Positions 33,982-47,855 of a stretch of 64,000 nt of DNA are shown in pieces. Position 1 is the stretch's first letter, and each line of letters opens with the position of its first letter. The stretch lies in NCBI GenBank assembly GCA_965242495.1, contig OZ251446.1:1178001-1242000 (forward strand), given 5' to 3'. Origin of the DNA: CBDESN01 sp965242495 (lineage in GTDB: Bacteria > Pseudomonadota > Alphaproteobacteria > MPNO01). The translations under genes were made by a program, and so were the position numbers. Below the pieces are notes generated by a model that saw nothing but the letters and a program-made list of their open reading frames with translations, had not been told where the DNA came from and searched no databases.

Positions 33982-35372
33982 GGCGCCCCTCCCCGCGTCC
34001 CTTCCGACGGCGGCGTCCCGGGCGTCGTTCGTCCGGCGCCCTCGATCGCGGCGACGATATCGGCGACCACCTCGGGGACCAGCGACGAATCTTGCCCTTC
34101 GGCCATCACCCGGATCAGGGATTCGGTCCCCGATTCCCGTATGACCAGACGCCCGGACGGGCCGAGCCGGTCCTCGCCGTCGCGGATGGCGCGCCGGACC
34201 AGATCGTCGTCGAGCGGCGCCCCGCCGTCGAAGCGCGCGTTGCGCAGACATTGCGGCAACGGGTCGAACCTGCGCCCCACCACGCCGGCGGGCTTGCCGG
34301 AGCGGACGATCGCGGCCAGGATTTCGAGCGCCGCGATCAGCCCGTCGCCGGTGGAGTTGTAGTCGCTCAGGATGACGTGGCCCGACTGCTCGCCGCCGAC
34401 GTTGTAGCCATGTCGGCGCATATGCCCGACGACGTGGCGGTCGCCCACCTGGGTGCGCGCCAGTTCGAGGCCGAGCTCCCGGAGATGGCGCTCCAGGCCC
34501 AGATTCGACATGACCGTGGACACGATCCCCTTGCCGCGCAGCCGGCCGCTCCGCGCCCACGCTTCGGCGATGACGGCCATCATCTGATCGCCGTCGAGGA
34601 GGGCGCCGGTCTCGTCGGCGATCACCACCCGGTCGGCGTCGCCGTCGAGCGCGATCCCGAGATCGGCGCCGCGGTCGCGGACCGCCCGGCGCATCGCCTC
34701 GGGTTCGGTGCTGCCGCAGCCCCGGTTGATGTTGAACCCGTTGGGCTCGACGCCGAGCGGGATCACCTCGGCGCCGAGCTCCCACAGCGCGGCGGGCGCG
34801 ATCCTGTGAGCCGCGCCGTTGGCGCAATCCACCAGCACCTTGAGGCCGTCGAGACGCAGCCCCTTGGGGAAGGTGTTCTTGACGAATTCGATGTAGCGCC
34901 CCTCGGCGTCGTCGAGCCGGTTGGCCCGTCCCAGCTCGGCCGGACCGGCCGCGGCCCCGCCCGCGCCGGCATCGATCCGCGACTCGATCTCGGCCTCGGC
35001 GTCGTCGGACAGCTTGTAGCCGTCGGGGCCGAACAGCTTGATGCCGTTGTCCTGATAGGGGTTGTGGGAAGCCGAGATCATCACCCCGAGATCCGCCCGC
35101 AGGCTGCGCGTGAGCATGGCGACGCCGGGCGTCGGCATCGGGCCGAGCATGGTTACGTCCATGCCCACGGCGATGAACCCGGCGGTGAGGGCCGGCTCCA
35201 GCATGTAGCCCGAGAGCCGGGTGTCCTTGCCGATCACGACGCGGTGGCGATGATCGCCGCGCGTGAACGTCCTGCCCGCCGCCATCCCGACGCGGAGGGC
35301 GGTCTCCGCGGTCATCGGCTCCGTGTTCACGAGGCCGCGGATGCCGTCCGTCCCGAACAGTTTTCTCGACAT
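33978..35372 (-). CDS. glmM: phosphoglucosamine mutase
   Basis: A 464-residue phosphohexomutase that converts glucosamine-6-phosphate to glucosamine-1-phosphate for peptidoglycan and lipopolysaccharide. It begins MSRKLFGTDGIRGLVNTEPM. The phosphoserine loop is VMISASHNPYQDNGIKLFGP, the metal loop is GIALDGDADRVVIADETGAL, the sugar loop is GGEQSGHVILSDYNSTGDGL, and the phosphate-binding end is VIRESGTESLIRVMAEG. The C-terminus extends about 20 residues beyond the usual end. It is preceded by a 632-bp gap. Confidence 0.97.
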   Translation of the reverse strand: MSRKLFGTDGIRGLVNTEPMTAETALRVGMAAGRTFTRGDHRHRVVIGKDTRLSGYMLEPALTAGFIAVGMDVTMLGPMPTPGVAMLTRSLRADLGVMISASHNPYQDNGIKLFGPDGYKLSDDAEAEIESRIDAGAGGAAAGPAELGRANRLDDAEGRYIEFVKNTFPKGLRLDGLKVLVDCANGAAHRIAPAALWELGAEVIPLGVEPNGFNINRGCGSTEPEAMRRAVRDRGADLGIALDGDADRVVIADETGALLDGDQMMAVIAEAWARSGRLRGKGIVSTVMSNLGLERHLRELGLELARTQVGDRHVVGHMRRHGYNVGGEQSGHVILSDYNSTGDGLIAALEILAAIVRSGKPAGVVGRRFDPLPQCLRNARFDGGAPLDDDLVRRAIRDGEDRLGPSGRLVIRESGTESLIRVMAEGQDSSLVPEVVADIVAAIEGAGRTTPGTPPSEGTRGGAP

Positions 35373-35620
35373 GGCGCGATGCAACCTCTCCGTCACTCTA
35401 CCGCGCCGACCGGGGTCGGCGTCGGACCGACAGGGGCGACGCGCCCGCCATCGACGCCCCGGCGTGGTAAAGTAATGCAACCTCCGATTGCTGCAAATCC
35501 GGCCGCCGAAACCGCTCCGGACCGGCGCGAAACCGGCCCGCCCGGCCATGCGAGCCGGGAGCGGGGCGGCGGCGCGGGAGGCCCGGGCGGCGCTCCATCG
35601 ACGGAAATTTTTGCAGTTTC

Positions 35621-35649
35621 ATTATATTTCAATGGGTTAGAACGAAAAA
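35621..35649 (-). promoter_or_regulatory. possible promoter upstream of glmM
   Basis: A perfect TATAAT on the minus strand (35621-35626), unusual in this GC-rich window, lies about 250 bp before glmM. The -35 at 35644-35649 (TTTTTC) is poor. Directly upstream is a 74-nt stretch with no A on the minus strand. The rest of the 632-bp gap between folP and glmM shows no gene. Confidence 0.35.
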
Positions 35650-36004
35650 CCAGGGAAAAAGCAAGGCAAAAACCGGCCAAAAGCAGGGCGAAAGCAAGCG
35701 AAAGGCAGGGCGGATTCACCGCCTGAATCCGCCTGGCGAAGGCCGCGCCGCCCATCCCGCGCCTTCCCGCTTCGACGCGGCCGCCCGGTCCGGAACGTCG
35801 GCCCGACGCGGCGAAGAAGCGATGCCGGCATTCGTCTCTCTCCCAGTTCCACAATCTTCGGTTGCCCGGAATCGGGGTAGAGAAAACCCCGCCGACGATC
35901 CGCCGCGGGGCTCCGGTCGCTTCTGTCGACTATGGGGAGTATAGCGCAACTGCTCCTCCGTGTCAAGCGAAAAATCGCCGGCGCGGCGATTTTCTCGCCG
36001 CGGC

Positions 36005-37138
36005 TCAGGCCGACAGCAAGGCGGCGAGGACGGACGCGGCCTGCCGGGTCGCGGCCACGTCGTGCGCCCGCAGGAGCTGCACGCCCTGGGCGAGGGCGAG
36101 GGCGGCGGCGGCCAGCGAGCCGGGAAGGCGGCCCTTGGGCGGCTCGCCGGCCGACAGGCGGGCGATGAAGCTCTTGCGGGAGGCGCCGACCGCCACCGCG
36201 CAGCCGAGACCGTGGAACCCCGCGACCGACGACAGCAGCAGCGCGTTGTGGCGGTCGGTCTTGCCGAAGCCGATGCCGGGATCGACCGCGATCCGCGCGC
36301 GCGGAACGCCCGCGCGCTCGCAGGCGGCGACGCGGGCGCGCAGATAACCCAGGACGTCGTGGAACGCATGGCCGTAGGCCGGCGCCGCCTGCATGTCGCG
36401 CGGCTCGCCCTGCTTGTGCATCAGAACGACATGGGCGGCGTGCGCCGCGACCGCGGCCGGCGCGCCGGCGTCGCCCAGGGCGGAGACGTCGTTCACGATC
36501 GCCGCCCCCGCGGCGAGGGCGGCGCGCATGACCGCGGCCCGGCGGGTGTCGATCGACAACGGCGCGCCGCACCCGGCGAGGCCGCGCAGAACCGGGAGGA
36601 CGCGGTCCAGTTCGACTTCGGCGGCGACCGGGGCCGCGCCGGGCCGGGTCGACTCGCCGCCGACCTCGACGATGTCCGCCCCCGCCGCGGCCAGCGCCCG
36701 CCCATGGGCGATCGCCGCCCCGGGATCCGAATGGTCGCCGCCATCGGAAAAGCTGTCGGGCGTCACGTTGACCACCCCGACGATGCGGGGGCGGTCGAGC
36801 GGCAACCCGGCGAAGGGCGCGCGCGCAGCGGACAGACGGTCGAAGGCGCGCGACAGCGCATCCTCGACCCCTGCGCCCGCGCGCCGCGCCCAGGCTTCGA
36901 CCGCGCGCAGCGGCGCCACGCAGACATGAACCGCATCGACGCCGGTGAGAAACAGCTGGCAAGAGGTGAAGGTCGCGGCCCCTCCCGCCAGAGGCCGCCC
37001 GTCGCCGGTCCCGCGCGCGGCCGCGCCGGCCGCGCCGTGCAGGAGTCCCAACGGCCGGACGGCCAAGGCGGCGTCCGCATCGGCGCCGGCGAAGCGGAAC
37101 GCTCGGGGAAGGTCGGGGCGTTCGACGAACGGCTTCAC
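36005..37138 (-). CDS. folP: dihydropteroate synthase
   Basis: A 377-residue DHPS with an N-terminal extension of about 120 residues common in this lineage. The TIM-barrel part has VGVVNVTPDSFSDGG, EVGGESTRPGAAPVAAEVE, AIVNDVSALGDAG, VVLMHKQGEPRDMQ, DPGIGFGKTDRHN and the late VGASRKSFIARL. It joins p-aminobenzoate to the pterin. I set the start at the GTG at 37138 (27 bp after the ftsH stop); earlier frames lack a start. It follows ftsH, as in many alphaproteobacteria. Confidence 0.9.
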   Translation of the reverse strand: MKPFVERPDLPRAFRFAGADADAALAVRPLGLLHGAAGAAARGTGDGRPLAGGAATFTSCQLFLTGVDAVHVCVAPLRAVEAWARRAGAGVEDALSRAFDRLSAARAPFAGLPLDRPRIVGVVNVTPDSFSDGGDHSDPGAAIAHGRALAAAGADIVEVGGESTRPGAAPVAAEVELDRVLPVLRGLAGCGAPLSIDTRRAAVMRAALAAGAAIVNDVSALGDAGAPAAVAAHAAHVVLMHKQGEPRDMQAAPAYGHAFHDVLGYLRARVAACERAGVPRARIAVDPGIGFGKTDRHNALLLSSVAGFHGLGCAVAVGASRKSFIARLSAGEPPKGRLPGSLAAAALALAQGVQLLRAHDVAATRQAASVLAALLSA

Positions 37139-37164
37139 GACCGGGGCGAAGCCGACATCGGCGT

Positions 37165-39114
<1,950 letters not shown>

Positions 39115-39180
39115 GCGATGCGTTTCCTCGTCCCGGCCTGCGCGGCCGTCTTCAACGTAGCTTCAATATAGGCGGTGTTC

Positions 39181-39202
39181 CTCGCCCTGTCCATGGCCTG
39201 CG
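39181..39202 (+). repeat. uninterrupted copy of the IS481 target sequence
   Basis: CTCGCCCTGTCCATGGCC followed by TGCG equals the sequence rebuilt by joining the two flanks of the IS at 17833-17849 and 18991-18999, with one change. It lies in the 469-bp gap between ftsH and the nuclease-like gene; nothing else was seen in that gap. Confidence 0.55.
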
Positions 39203-39583
39203 CGGCGGGCGCCGGCGTTCGTTTGCGAGCCGCCTGTCCTCCGCCGCCGCCGCGTCCGGCGCGGGCGTTCGCGGCCGAGGAGCGTCGGGCGGCGACGTCG
39301 GCACCTTCAATGTCCGCCTCATCGATTGAACAAACCCTTTCGTTCGTGTCCCACGCGCCGCCGAGAGGACGTTCCCGCCGCTCCCAACCACGCTCCAAGC
39401 GCGGCGGATCGGCAAGCGGCCGCGGCATCGCCGCGGCGGTGGCCTCGCCGACACGGACGCCGCCAGCCGCTTGCCGCGCGCGACCTCGCGGGCCGCTACA
39501 TGCCGCGGCTCCCGTTCGCTCCGCTCGCTACCGCCTGCCTCCGCGCGGCGCCCGGGCGCGACGACTCGCCGAGTCGCGCGCGA

Positions 39584-40588
39584 TCAATGCGGTTTCCTCG
39601 CCCGCTCCACATAGGACGCGATCCACCCCGCCGCCCCGTCCAGCAGATCGAACGCCTCGATCGGGACGCCGCTTCGGGCGAGGTCGACGGCCTCGCTCAC
39701 GCGGCGCGGGACGCGAAGGCGATGCAGGACGTTGCCGAGAAGCAAAACGTCGTCGTGGAACTTCTTGTCCGGACGCGCGAAGGGAATGACGTGGTAAGGA
39801 ATCATCTCGGTCGCGGGCGGACGCTTGAACCACCGGCGAGGAAACGCGCGATCGACGTGCGACTTGATCGACTTGTCCTTCCAGTCCTTGCCCGTCGCTA
39901 CCTGGGCTGCGACCAGGAGGAAGCCGGGAAGACCATCCTTCGACCCACGCCATGCGAAGACGTCCACCCGATCGTCCTTGGGTTTGGCCGGCGCCGAGGG
40001 ATCGGCCTCAACGCTTCCGTCCTTCAACACGTCCCAGATTTCGCAAAGCTTCTTGATGAATCCGCTCCTGTCCGGCCGCGGAGAGCCGAAGGACCAAGCC
40101 TGTCCGCCGATCTCCGCCGCGATTCCCGCCGTCGCGATATACTGGAAATACCGTCGGAGTTCGCGCGCCTCCTGGTCGGACGGATGCGCCGCGGAATCTC
40201 CGAGCAAAGGCGACATGGCGCGAAGATTGGACAACAAAAGCGACACCAGATAGGCGGCTTGGCCAACGTCCGGTCGTTCGGCGATGAAGAAGATCGTTCC
40301 TCCGCCGTCGTCGAAATCGAAGGGATAGGTCGCTTCAAGAACGCGCTTTCGTGACGCCATCCGCGCGACGGCTCCATCCGCGATCTCCTCGCGATTCTTC
40401 ATTTCGTCGTCGACGTCGGGGAATTCGGATTCCGCCGCGATCTCAAGCGAATCGACGATGTCCTGTCTGAAGGACCGTCCGTCTGCGGAGAGGACCGCCT
40501 TCAATTCCAGATAGTCGGCGGCAAGATCGAGATTCGGCGGTTCGACGCCGCCGAATTCGTCGGATGGAAGATAGACGGCGGCGCTCAT
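39584..40588 (-). CDS. uncharacterised nuclease-like protein of a two-gene pair
   Basis: A 334-residue protein without a recognised named family. A helical N-terminal half (ADYLELKAVLSADGRSFRQ; RELRRYFQYIATAGIAAEIG) leads to a PD-(D/E)XK-like stretch: DDRVDVFAWR near residue 205 and GFLLVAAQVATGKDWKDKS near 222-240, a D...hydrophobic...Q/ExxxGK pattern seen in restriction-type nucleases. I read D209, Q229 and K234 as candidate active-site residues. The start overlaps the ParB-like stop as ATGA, so the two are translationally coupled. GC content (about 58%) is below the neighbours, which suggests transfer. A DNA-cutting role is inference. Confidence 0.6.
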   Translation of the reverse strand: MSAAVYLPSDEFGGVEPPNLDLAADYLELKAVLSADGRSFRQDIVDSLEIAAESEFPDVDDEMKNREEIADGAVARMASRKRVLEATYPFDFDDGGGTIFFIAERPDVGQAAYLVSLLLSNLRAMSPLLGDSAAHPSDQEARELRRYFQYIATAGIAAEIGGQAWSFGSPRPDRSGFIKKLCEIWDVLKDGSVEADPSAPAKPKDDRVDVFAWRGSKDGLPGFLLVAAQVATGKDWKDKSIKSHVDRAFPRRWFKRPPATEMIPYHVIPFARPDKKFHDDVLLLGNVLHRLRVPRRVSEAVDLARSGVPIEAFDLLDGAAGWIASYVERARKPH

Positions 40589-41730
40589 TCGTCGCCAATC
40601 TCGGCGTCCCGGACTTTCTTCTTCATCCGGTCGTGAATCGTCTGCGCCGTTTCGAGAATATCTTCGGCGATACCGACGAGAGACTCATCCCGGCCGTCGA
40701 AACCGCGCAAGCTGCCGGCTGCCTTGAGAACCTCTTGTCGTGCTCTAAGCAGTGCTTCGGAGAACGTCCGCTCGGCCGGTTGCGTGCTCGCATGGGCTTC
40801 GGATAGCGAATGGGTCACTCGTAAGATTTCCAGTCCCTCGGCGTTATCGAGCACATCCCCCAGGCGTTTGACGTCCGGGTTCTGAGACTGGATCACAGGG
40901 TCGACGCTCTCTTCCTTCGATCCGTACATCCACCTCAAGACCTCGGACAGGCGGTCCAGCTGGCCGTCGGGAACGGGATCGGGGTTCGGGTCGTAACGTG
41001 ACCATGCGTCGTCCAGACCGAGGAACCGCATGTATGGCGCGCGGGACAATGCCGTATAGAGATGAGAGAAACTGAAGCGTGGGTTCACGCGATCGTCGAT
41101 GCAAAAGACTTCCGCCTTTTGCGCCTGTTCGAGCACGTAGATCGCGCTGACCATGCGTTTGACCGTATCGTGCCTGTCACCGATCTTCCCGGCGATCTCC
41201 GCGAGCGGAACGCCGCCGTCGCGATACCAGTCGGCGGCGAATTTGGCCTTCGCGTAGGAGTCCCACTTCGCCGCGCCGTTGATGTGTTTGAAGCCGATGA
41301 AGGAGCGCGCGTCGTTGCGATTGGCCACGCGGTAGACCGAAACGCGGTCGAGCGTGCCTCGATGTCTCTCCGGAATGTCTGGCAGCGTGATCTTGATCCG
41401 CGCCCGGTCGGCGATCCGGTCCACCAGATCCGCTTCGCGAAACAGCCGGAGCACCGCCAGCCGACGGTTGCCCTCGAGCACGGTCAGGTTTTCGTCTTCC
41501 ACCAGGACGATGAGAGGTTCGATGTCCAGGTAGCCGTTGGCCGCGACCGACTCGAGCAACTCTCCGAGGTCTTCCTCGCGATAGAGCAGGGCGATGATGT
41601 CCTCTCCGGTCGCGGCGGCGTCCGCGCCCGCCAAGCGCGGATTTTTCCGATCCAGAACGAGGCGTCCCACCGGCGCGGAGGAAACGGATTTCAAGGGAAT
41701 CGCCAGCGGCGATTCGACAGTATCGTTCAT
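40585..41730 (-). CDS. ParB/Srx-like nuclease-domain protein
   Basis: A 381-residue protein starting MNDTVESPLAIPLKSVSSAP. The N-terminal half is a ParB-like domain: PVGRLVLDRKNPRLAG, a helix ELLESVAANGYLDIEPLIVL, then VLEGNRRLAVLRLF, where EGNRR (86-90) matches the ParB box II motif G-x-R-R. The C-terminal half is helical and unrecognised. It is not a chromosome-partition ParB; no parA or parS is nearby. Similar ParB-fold domains occur in DndB and SspE-like defence proteins. It heads a coupled pair with the nuclease-like gene. Confidence 0.7.
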   Translation of the reverse strand: MNDTVESPLAIPLKSVSSAPVGRLVLDRKNPRLAGADAAATGEDIIALLYREEDLGELLESVAANGYLDIEPLIVLVEDENLTVLEGNRRLAVLRLFREADLVDRIADRARIKITLPDIPERHRGTLDRVSVYRVANRNDARSFIGFKHINGAAKWDSYAKAKFAADWYRDGGVPLAEIAGKIGDRHDTVKRMVSAIYVLEQAQKAEVFCIDDRVNPRFSFSHLYTALSRAPYMRFLGLDDAWSRYDPNPDPVPDGQLDRLSEVLRWMYGSKEESVDPVIQSQNPDVKRLGDVLDNAEGLEILRVTHSLSEAHASTQPAERTFSEALLRARQEVLKAAGSLRGFDGRDESLVGIAEDILETAQTIHDRMKKKVRDAEIGDE

Positions 41731-41900
41731 CGTCGCGATCTCCGTTGACGGATGCTTGCCAGCGACCCCTGGCGCGGCTGGAGAACCATAACGTCGCAAG
41801 GATTCACCAACCAGACGACGTCCCAGGTTCAGGGTCTACAATGGAGGTTGTAAAGGGTCGCTGGATGTGATTCAAGGTCCCAAAATATAGGGGATGCGCC

Positions 41901-42256
41901 ATGTCCGACCACCATTTCTGGCTATCCGCCGTCCAGCTCGTCCACCTCACGCCGCTGTCGCCCAACAAGGTCCGAGGCATCCCCGGGCTCGACGACCGCC
42001 GCGTTATCTCGGGCATCGTCTACGTTGTTCGCAAAAGGGTTGAGACGGCGCGACGTCCCGCCCAAGTGCGGCCCCACCGGACGCTCTACAGACGCTCGGC
42101 ACCCACGATGTCGAACTCTACAGGAAGCGCAACCGCATCGAACGCATGTTCGATCGACTCAAGGACCGGCGACGCATCGCAACACGGTGCGACCGATGCG
42201 CACACACATTCTCAAGCGCCGTCTGCATCGCCGCTACCTTCATCCTCCGGCTATGA
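41901..42256 (+). pseudogene. IS5-family transposase remnant
   Basis: The frame starts MSDHHFWLSAVQLVHLTPLS and reads GLDDRRVISGIVYVVRK, then shifts to KGLRRRDVPPKCGP and back to PHRTLY, after which the core with its catalytic residues is missing. A third frame supplies the C-terminus: DVELYRKRNRIERMFDRLKD, RRRIATRCDRCAHTF and CIAATFILRL. This is the IS5-type pattern with an internal deletion and at least two frameshifts. Its end overlaps the tilS stop by 6 bp. The 170 bp before it hold no gene. Confidence 0.85.
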
Positions 42257-43660
42257 GTCCCGAGCCCCGATAATGCGGTCGCCGAAAGAAACGACCGAAA
42301 ACTCGGCGCCTGCGAGGGCGCGGCCGGGCCAGAAGCGGGCGGCGGTCCGGAGCCCGCCGCGGCGCGCCGCGCCCGGCAGCAGGAGGCCGAGCGACGGGAC
42401 GGCCAGCAGCTCCCCGTCGTCCCACAATGCGGGCAGGGCCTGTGCGGCCGCGGTCGGGAGCGAGGCCAGGCGCGGGTCCAGGCGCGCCGGGACGCCGGCG
42501 GACCGCGCCTCGGTCCAGCCCTCGCGGCCGAGGCGGGCCAGCGTCGCCGGCGCGCCGGACGCCGCCGCCCGCCCGCGGCCCCGGACGACGCGGAAGCGGC
42601 GGTCCCAGACGACGTCGGCGCCCGGGGCCAGCGCCAGCCGGTGGGTCGCGGCGCTTGGCTCGCGGGTCACCAGCAGCCCTCCGGCGCGGGGGGCGATCAG
42701 GCAGCCGCCGAGCGTCCGCCCGCGCATCGGCGCGCCGCCGGCCAGGGCGACGTAGAGGCGTTCGAGGCGCTCGCCGCGCGGCGGATAGTCGAGGCCGCCG
42801 ACGCAGAGCAGAAGGCGCGACAAGGCGCGCAGCCCGATCTCCGGCGGCTCGTCCGCGAGGGCGCCGGCGGCCAGGCGGCAGAACCCCGCCGGATGCACGG
42901 CGACGGCGCGGCTCAGGAAGCGGGCCGTCTGGCGGTCGAGCGCCTGGCGCGCCCGGCCCAGCTTGGCCGCGGCCCCGGCCAGCCGGCCCGCGGTCGCGCC
43001 GTCGTCGTCGAGGGCGATCATCGCCCGGCGCAACCGCGCGCGGGCGTGGACGGGGTCGCGGTTGGTCGGGTCGTCGATCCAGGGCTCGCCCAGCGCCTCC
43101 AGCCGGGCCAGCAGCCGTTCGCGCGGCACGTCGAGCAGCGGGCGCAGCAGCCGCGTCCAGGGCAGTTCGAGAACCGGCGGCATGCAGGCCAGCCCGTCGG
43201 CGCCGCTGCCGCGGGCGAGCCGCATCAGCAGGGTCTCGGCCTGATCGTCCCGCTGATGGCCGAGCAGCAGGTGCAGCACGCCGGATCGCCGGCACCAGCC
43301 GGTCATGAGATCGTAGCGCGCCGCGCGCGCCGCGGCCTGCACGCCGCCGCCGGGCTTCGGGCCGCGCCAACGCAGGATGCGCCGCGCGATGCGCCGGTCG
43401 TCGAGCCAGCGGGCGACGCGCCCGGCCTCGGTACGGGACCCCGGCCGCAGACCGTGATCGACGACGAGGGCCGTAGCGGCCCCGCCCTGCGCCCGCGCCC
43501 AATCGGCGGCGAGGCCGATGAGCGCCATGCTGTCGGGGCCGCCGGAGACGCCGACCGCCAGCTGCGGCGCGGGTTCGAAGGGGCCGGCGGCCCGCATGAA
43601 CGCCGCGAACTCGCCGGCCGAATAGGGCTCCCGCAGGCGGGGCCGGCGGGTCAGCGGCAC
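42251..43660 (-). CDS. tilS: tRNA(Ile)-lysidine synthase
   Basis: A 469-residue PP-loop ATPase that converts C34 of tRNA-Ile(CAU) to lysidine. The P-loop is LAVGVSGGPDSMALIGLAAD, with LVVDHGLRPGSRTEAGRVAR, LLLGHQRDDQAETLLMRLAR and WIDDPTNRDPVHARARLRR as further family blocks. The start is GTG, overlapping the cpoB stop by 10 bp. The last residues (GDRIIGARDS) meet the IS5 remnant, so the native C-terminus may have been replaced by the insertion. Confidence 0.94.
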   Translation of the reverse strand: MPLTRRPRLREPYSAGEFAAFMRAAGPFEPAPQLAVGVSGGPDSMALIGLAADWARAQGGAATALVVDHGLRPGSRTEAGRVARWLDDRRIARRILRWRGPKPGGGVQAAARAARYDLMTGWCRRSGVLHLLLGHQRDDQAETLLMRLARGSGADGLACMPPVLELPWTRLLRPLLDVPRERLLARLEALGEPWIDDPTNRDPVHARARLRRAMIALDDDGATAGRLAGAAAKLGRARQALDRQTARFLSRAVAVHPAGFCRLAAGALADEPPEIGLRALSRLLLCVGGLDYPPRGERLERLYVALAGGAPMRGRTLGGCLIAPRAGGLLVTREPSAATHRLALAPGADVVWDRRFRVVRGRGRAAASGAPATLARLGREGWTEARSAGVPARLDPRLASLPTAAAQALPALWDDGELLAVPSLGLLLPGAARRGGLRTAARFWPGRALAGAEFSVVSFGDRIIGARDS

Positions 43661-44589
43661 CCGAGCTGCCGCCGCCCCTGCTGGACGCGGCCGACGAGAT
43701 GCGCCGGCAGCTTGGGAAACGTATCGACCAGCCGCCGGAACGCGGTGCAGGCTTCCTTCTTCTTGTCGAGCCGGGCGAGCGACAGGCCCAGCTTGTACAG
43801 GCTGTCGGGCGCCTTGCGGCCGTTCGGATACTTGCGGAACGCATCGGCGAAGGCGAAGGCGGCCTGCCGATAGTCGCGGCGGAGGTAGAAGGTCTCGCCG
43901 AGCCAGTAATGCGCGTTGTCGGCGAGCGCGTCCTTGGGGTGCGCGGCGATGAACGACCGCAGGGCGGCCTCCGCGGCGTTGGCGTCCTGCCGGTCGAGCA
44001 GCAGCGCGGTCGCGTGCTCGTATTGCTCCTTGGGCGTGCGCTCGGGGGCGGCCGGGCCGGGCGGCGCGCCGGGGCCGGGCGCGGGGAGGCTCCCCAACGG
44101 CCGGGGCGGCGCGTCGGGGGCGCCGGGGGTTCCGGGGGCGGCCGGCGCGCCGGGAACGCCGGGGACGCCGGGGGCGGGCGGCGCGCCGGCGGCGACCGGC
44201 GCGGAGCCGGCCTCCAGGGCGCGCAGGCGGGCGTCCGCGTCGAGCGTCAGCTTCTCGAGGCGGGCGTTGAACTGCGCGATGGCGTATTCGAGCTCCTCGG
44301 CCTTGCCGGTCACGCTGCGGAGCGCGTCCTCGATCTGCGCCAAGCGGACCTCCATGCCGGCGATGACGCGGCGGCTGCCTACGGTCGCCGCCGCGGTCGC
44401 GGGGCGCGCGGCGGTCCCGGGCGCCCCGCCCTGGAACACGGCCTGCTGGAGCGTCGTCAACTCACGCTGGAGGCGGTCCAGCCGGCCGGCGAGCGTCTCC
44501 AGGTCGAGGGTCTGGGCGCGCGCGGACGCGGGCGCGCCGAAGACGGCCGCCAAGGCCAGGAAACACAACAGGCAACCGCGAAGCGCCAT
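43651..44589 (-). CDS. cpoB: CpoB/YbgF-type periplasmic coordinator of Tol-Pal
   Basis: A 312-residue exported protein: signal peptide MALRGCLLCFLALAAVFGAP then ASARAQ. A coiled-coil region follows (ETLAGRLDRLQRELTTLQQA; MEVRLAQIEDALRSVTGKA), then a proline/glycine-rich linker, then TPR repeats (YEHATALLLDRQDANAAEAA; DNAHYWLGETFYLRRDYRQA). It coordinates peptidoglycan synthesis and outer-membrane constriction. It is normally next to pal; here an 12-kb restriction island separates them. GGGAGCGGG precedes the ATG at 44589. Confidence 0.92.
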   Translation of the reverse strand: MALRGCLLCFLALAAVFGAPASARAQTLDLETLAGRLDRLQRELTTLQQAVFQGGAPGTAARPATAAATVGSRRVIAGMEVRLAQIEDALRSVTGKAEELEYAIAQFNARLEKLTLDADARLRALEAGSAPVAAGAPPAPGVPGVPGAPAAPGTPGAPDAPPRPLGSLPAPGPGAPPGPAAPERTPKEQYEHATALLLDRQDANAAEAALRSFIAAHPKDALADNAHYWLGETFYLRRDYRQAAFAFADAFRKYPNGRKAPDSLYKLGLSLARLDKKKEACTAFRRLVDTFPKLPAHLVGRVQQGRRQLGCR

Positions 44590-44677
44590 CCCGCTCCCGC
44601 ATCCCATGGACGGCGTCCGCCGCCGAGGCCAGCGACCCTAGCCCGGCTTCGTGGCGAAATAAAGGCGTCGCGCGGGG

Positions 44678-47818
<3,141 letters not shown>

Positions 47819-47855
47819 CCGGCGCGCTCCGCGCCCGACCGGTTCACGAGCCGGT

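Noticed and set aside
39250..39583. Long open frames in the ftsH upstream gap
   Set aside because: They are arginine-rich in all frames and show no codon-position bias or motif.
40585..41730. Chromosome partition ParB
   Set aside because: No ParA gene or parS-like palindrome is nearby and the C-terminal half does not look like ParB.
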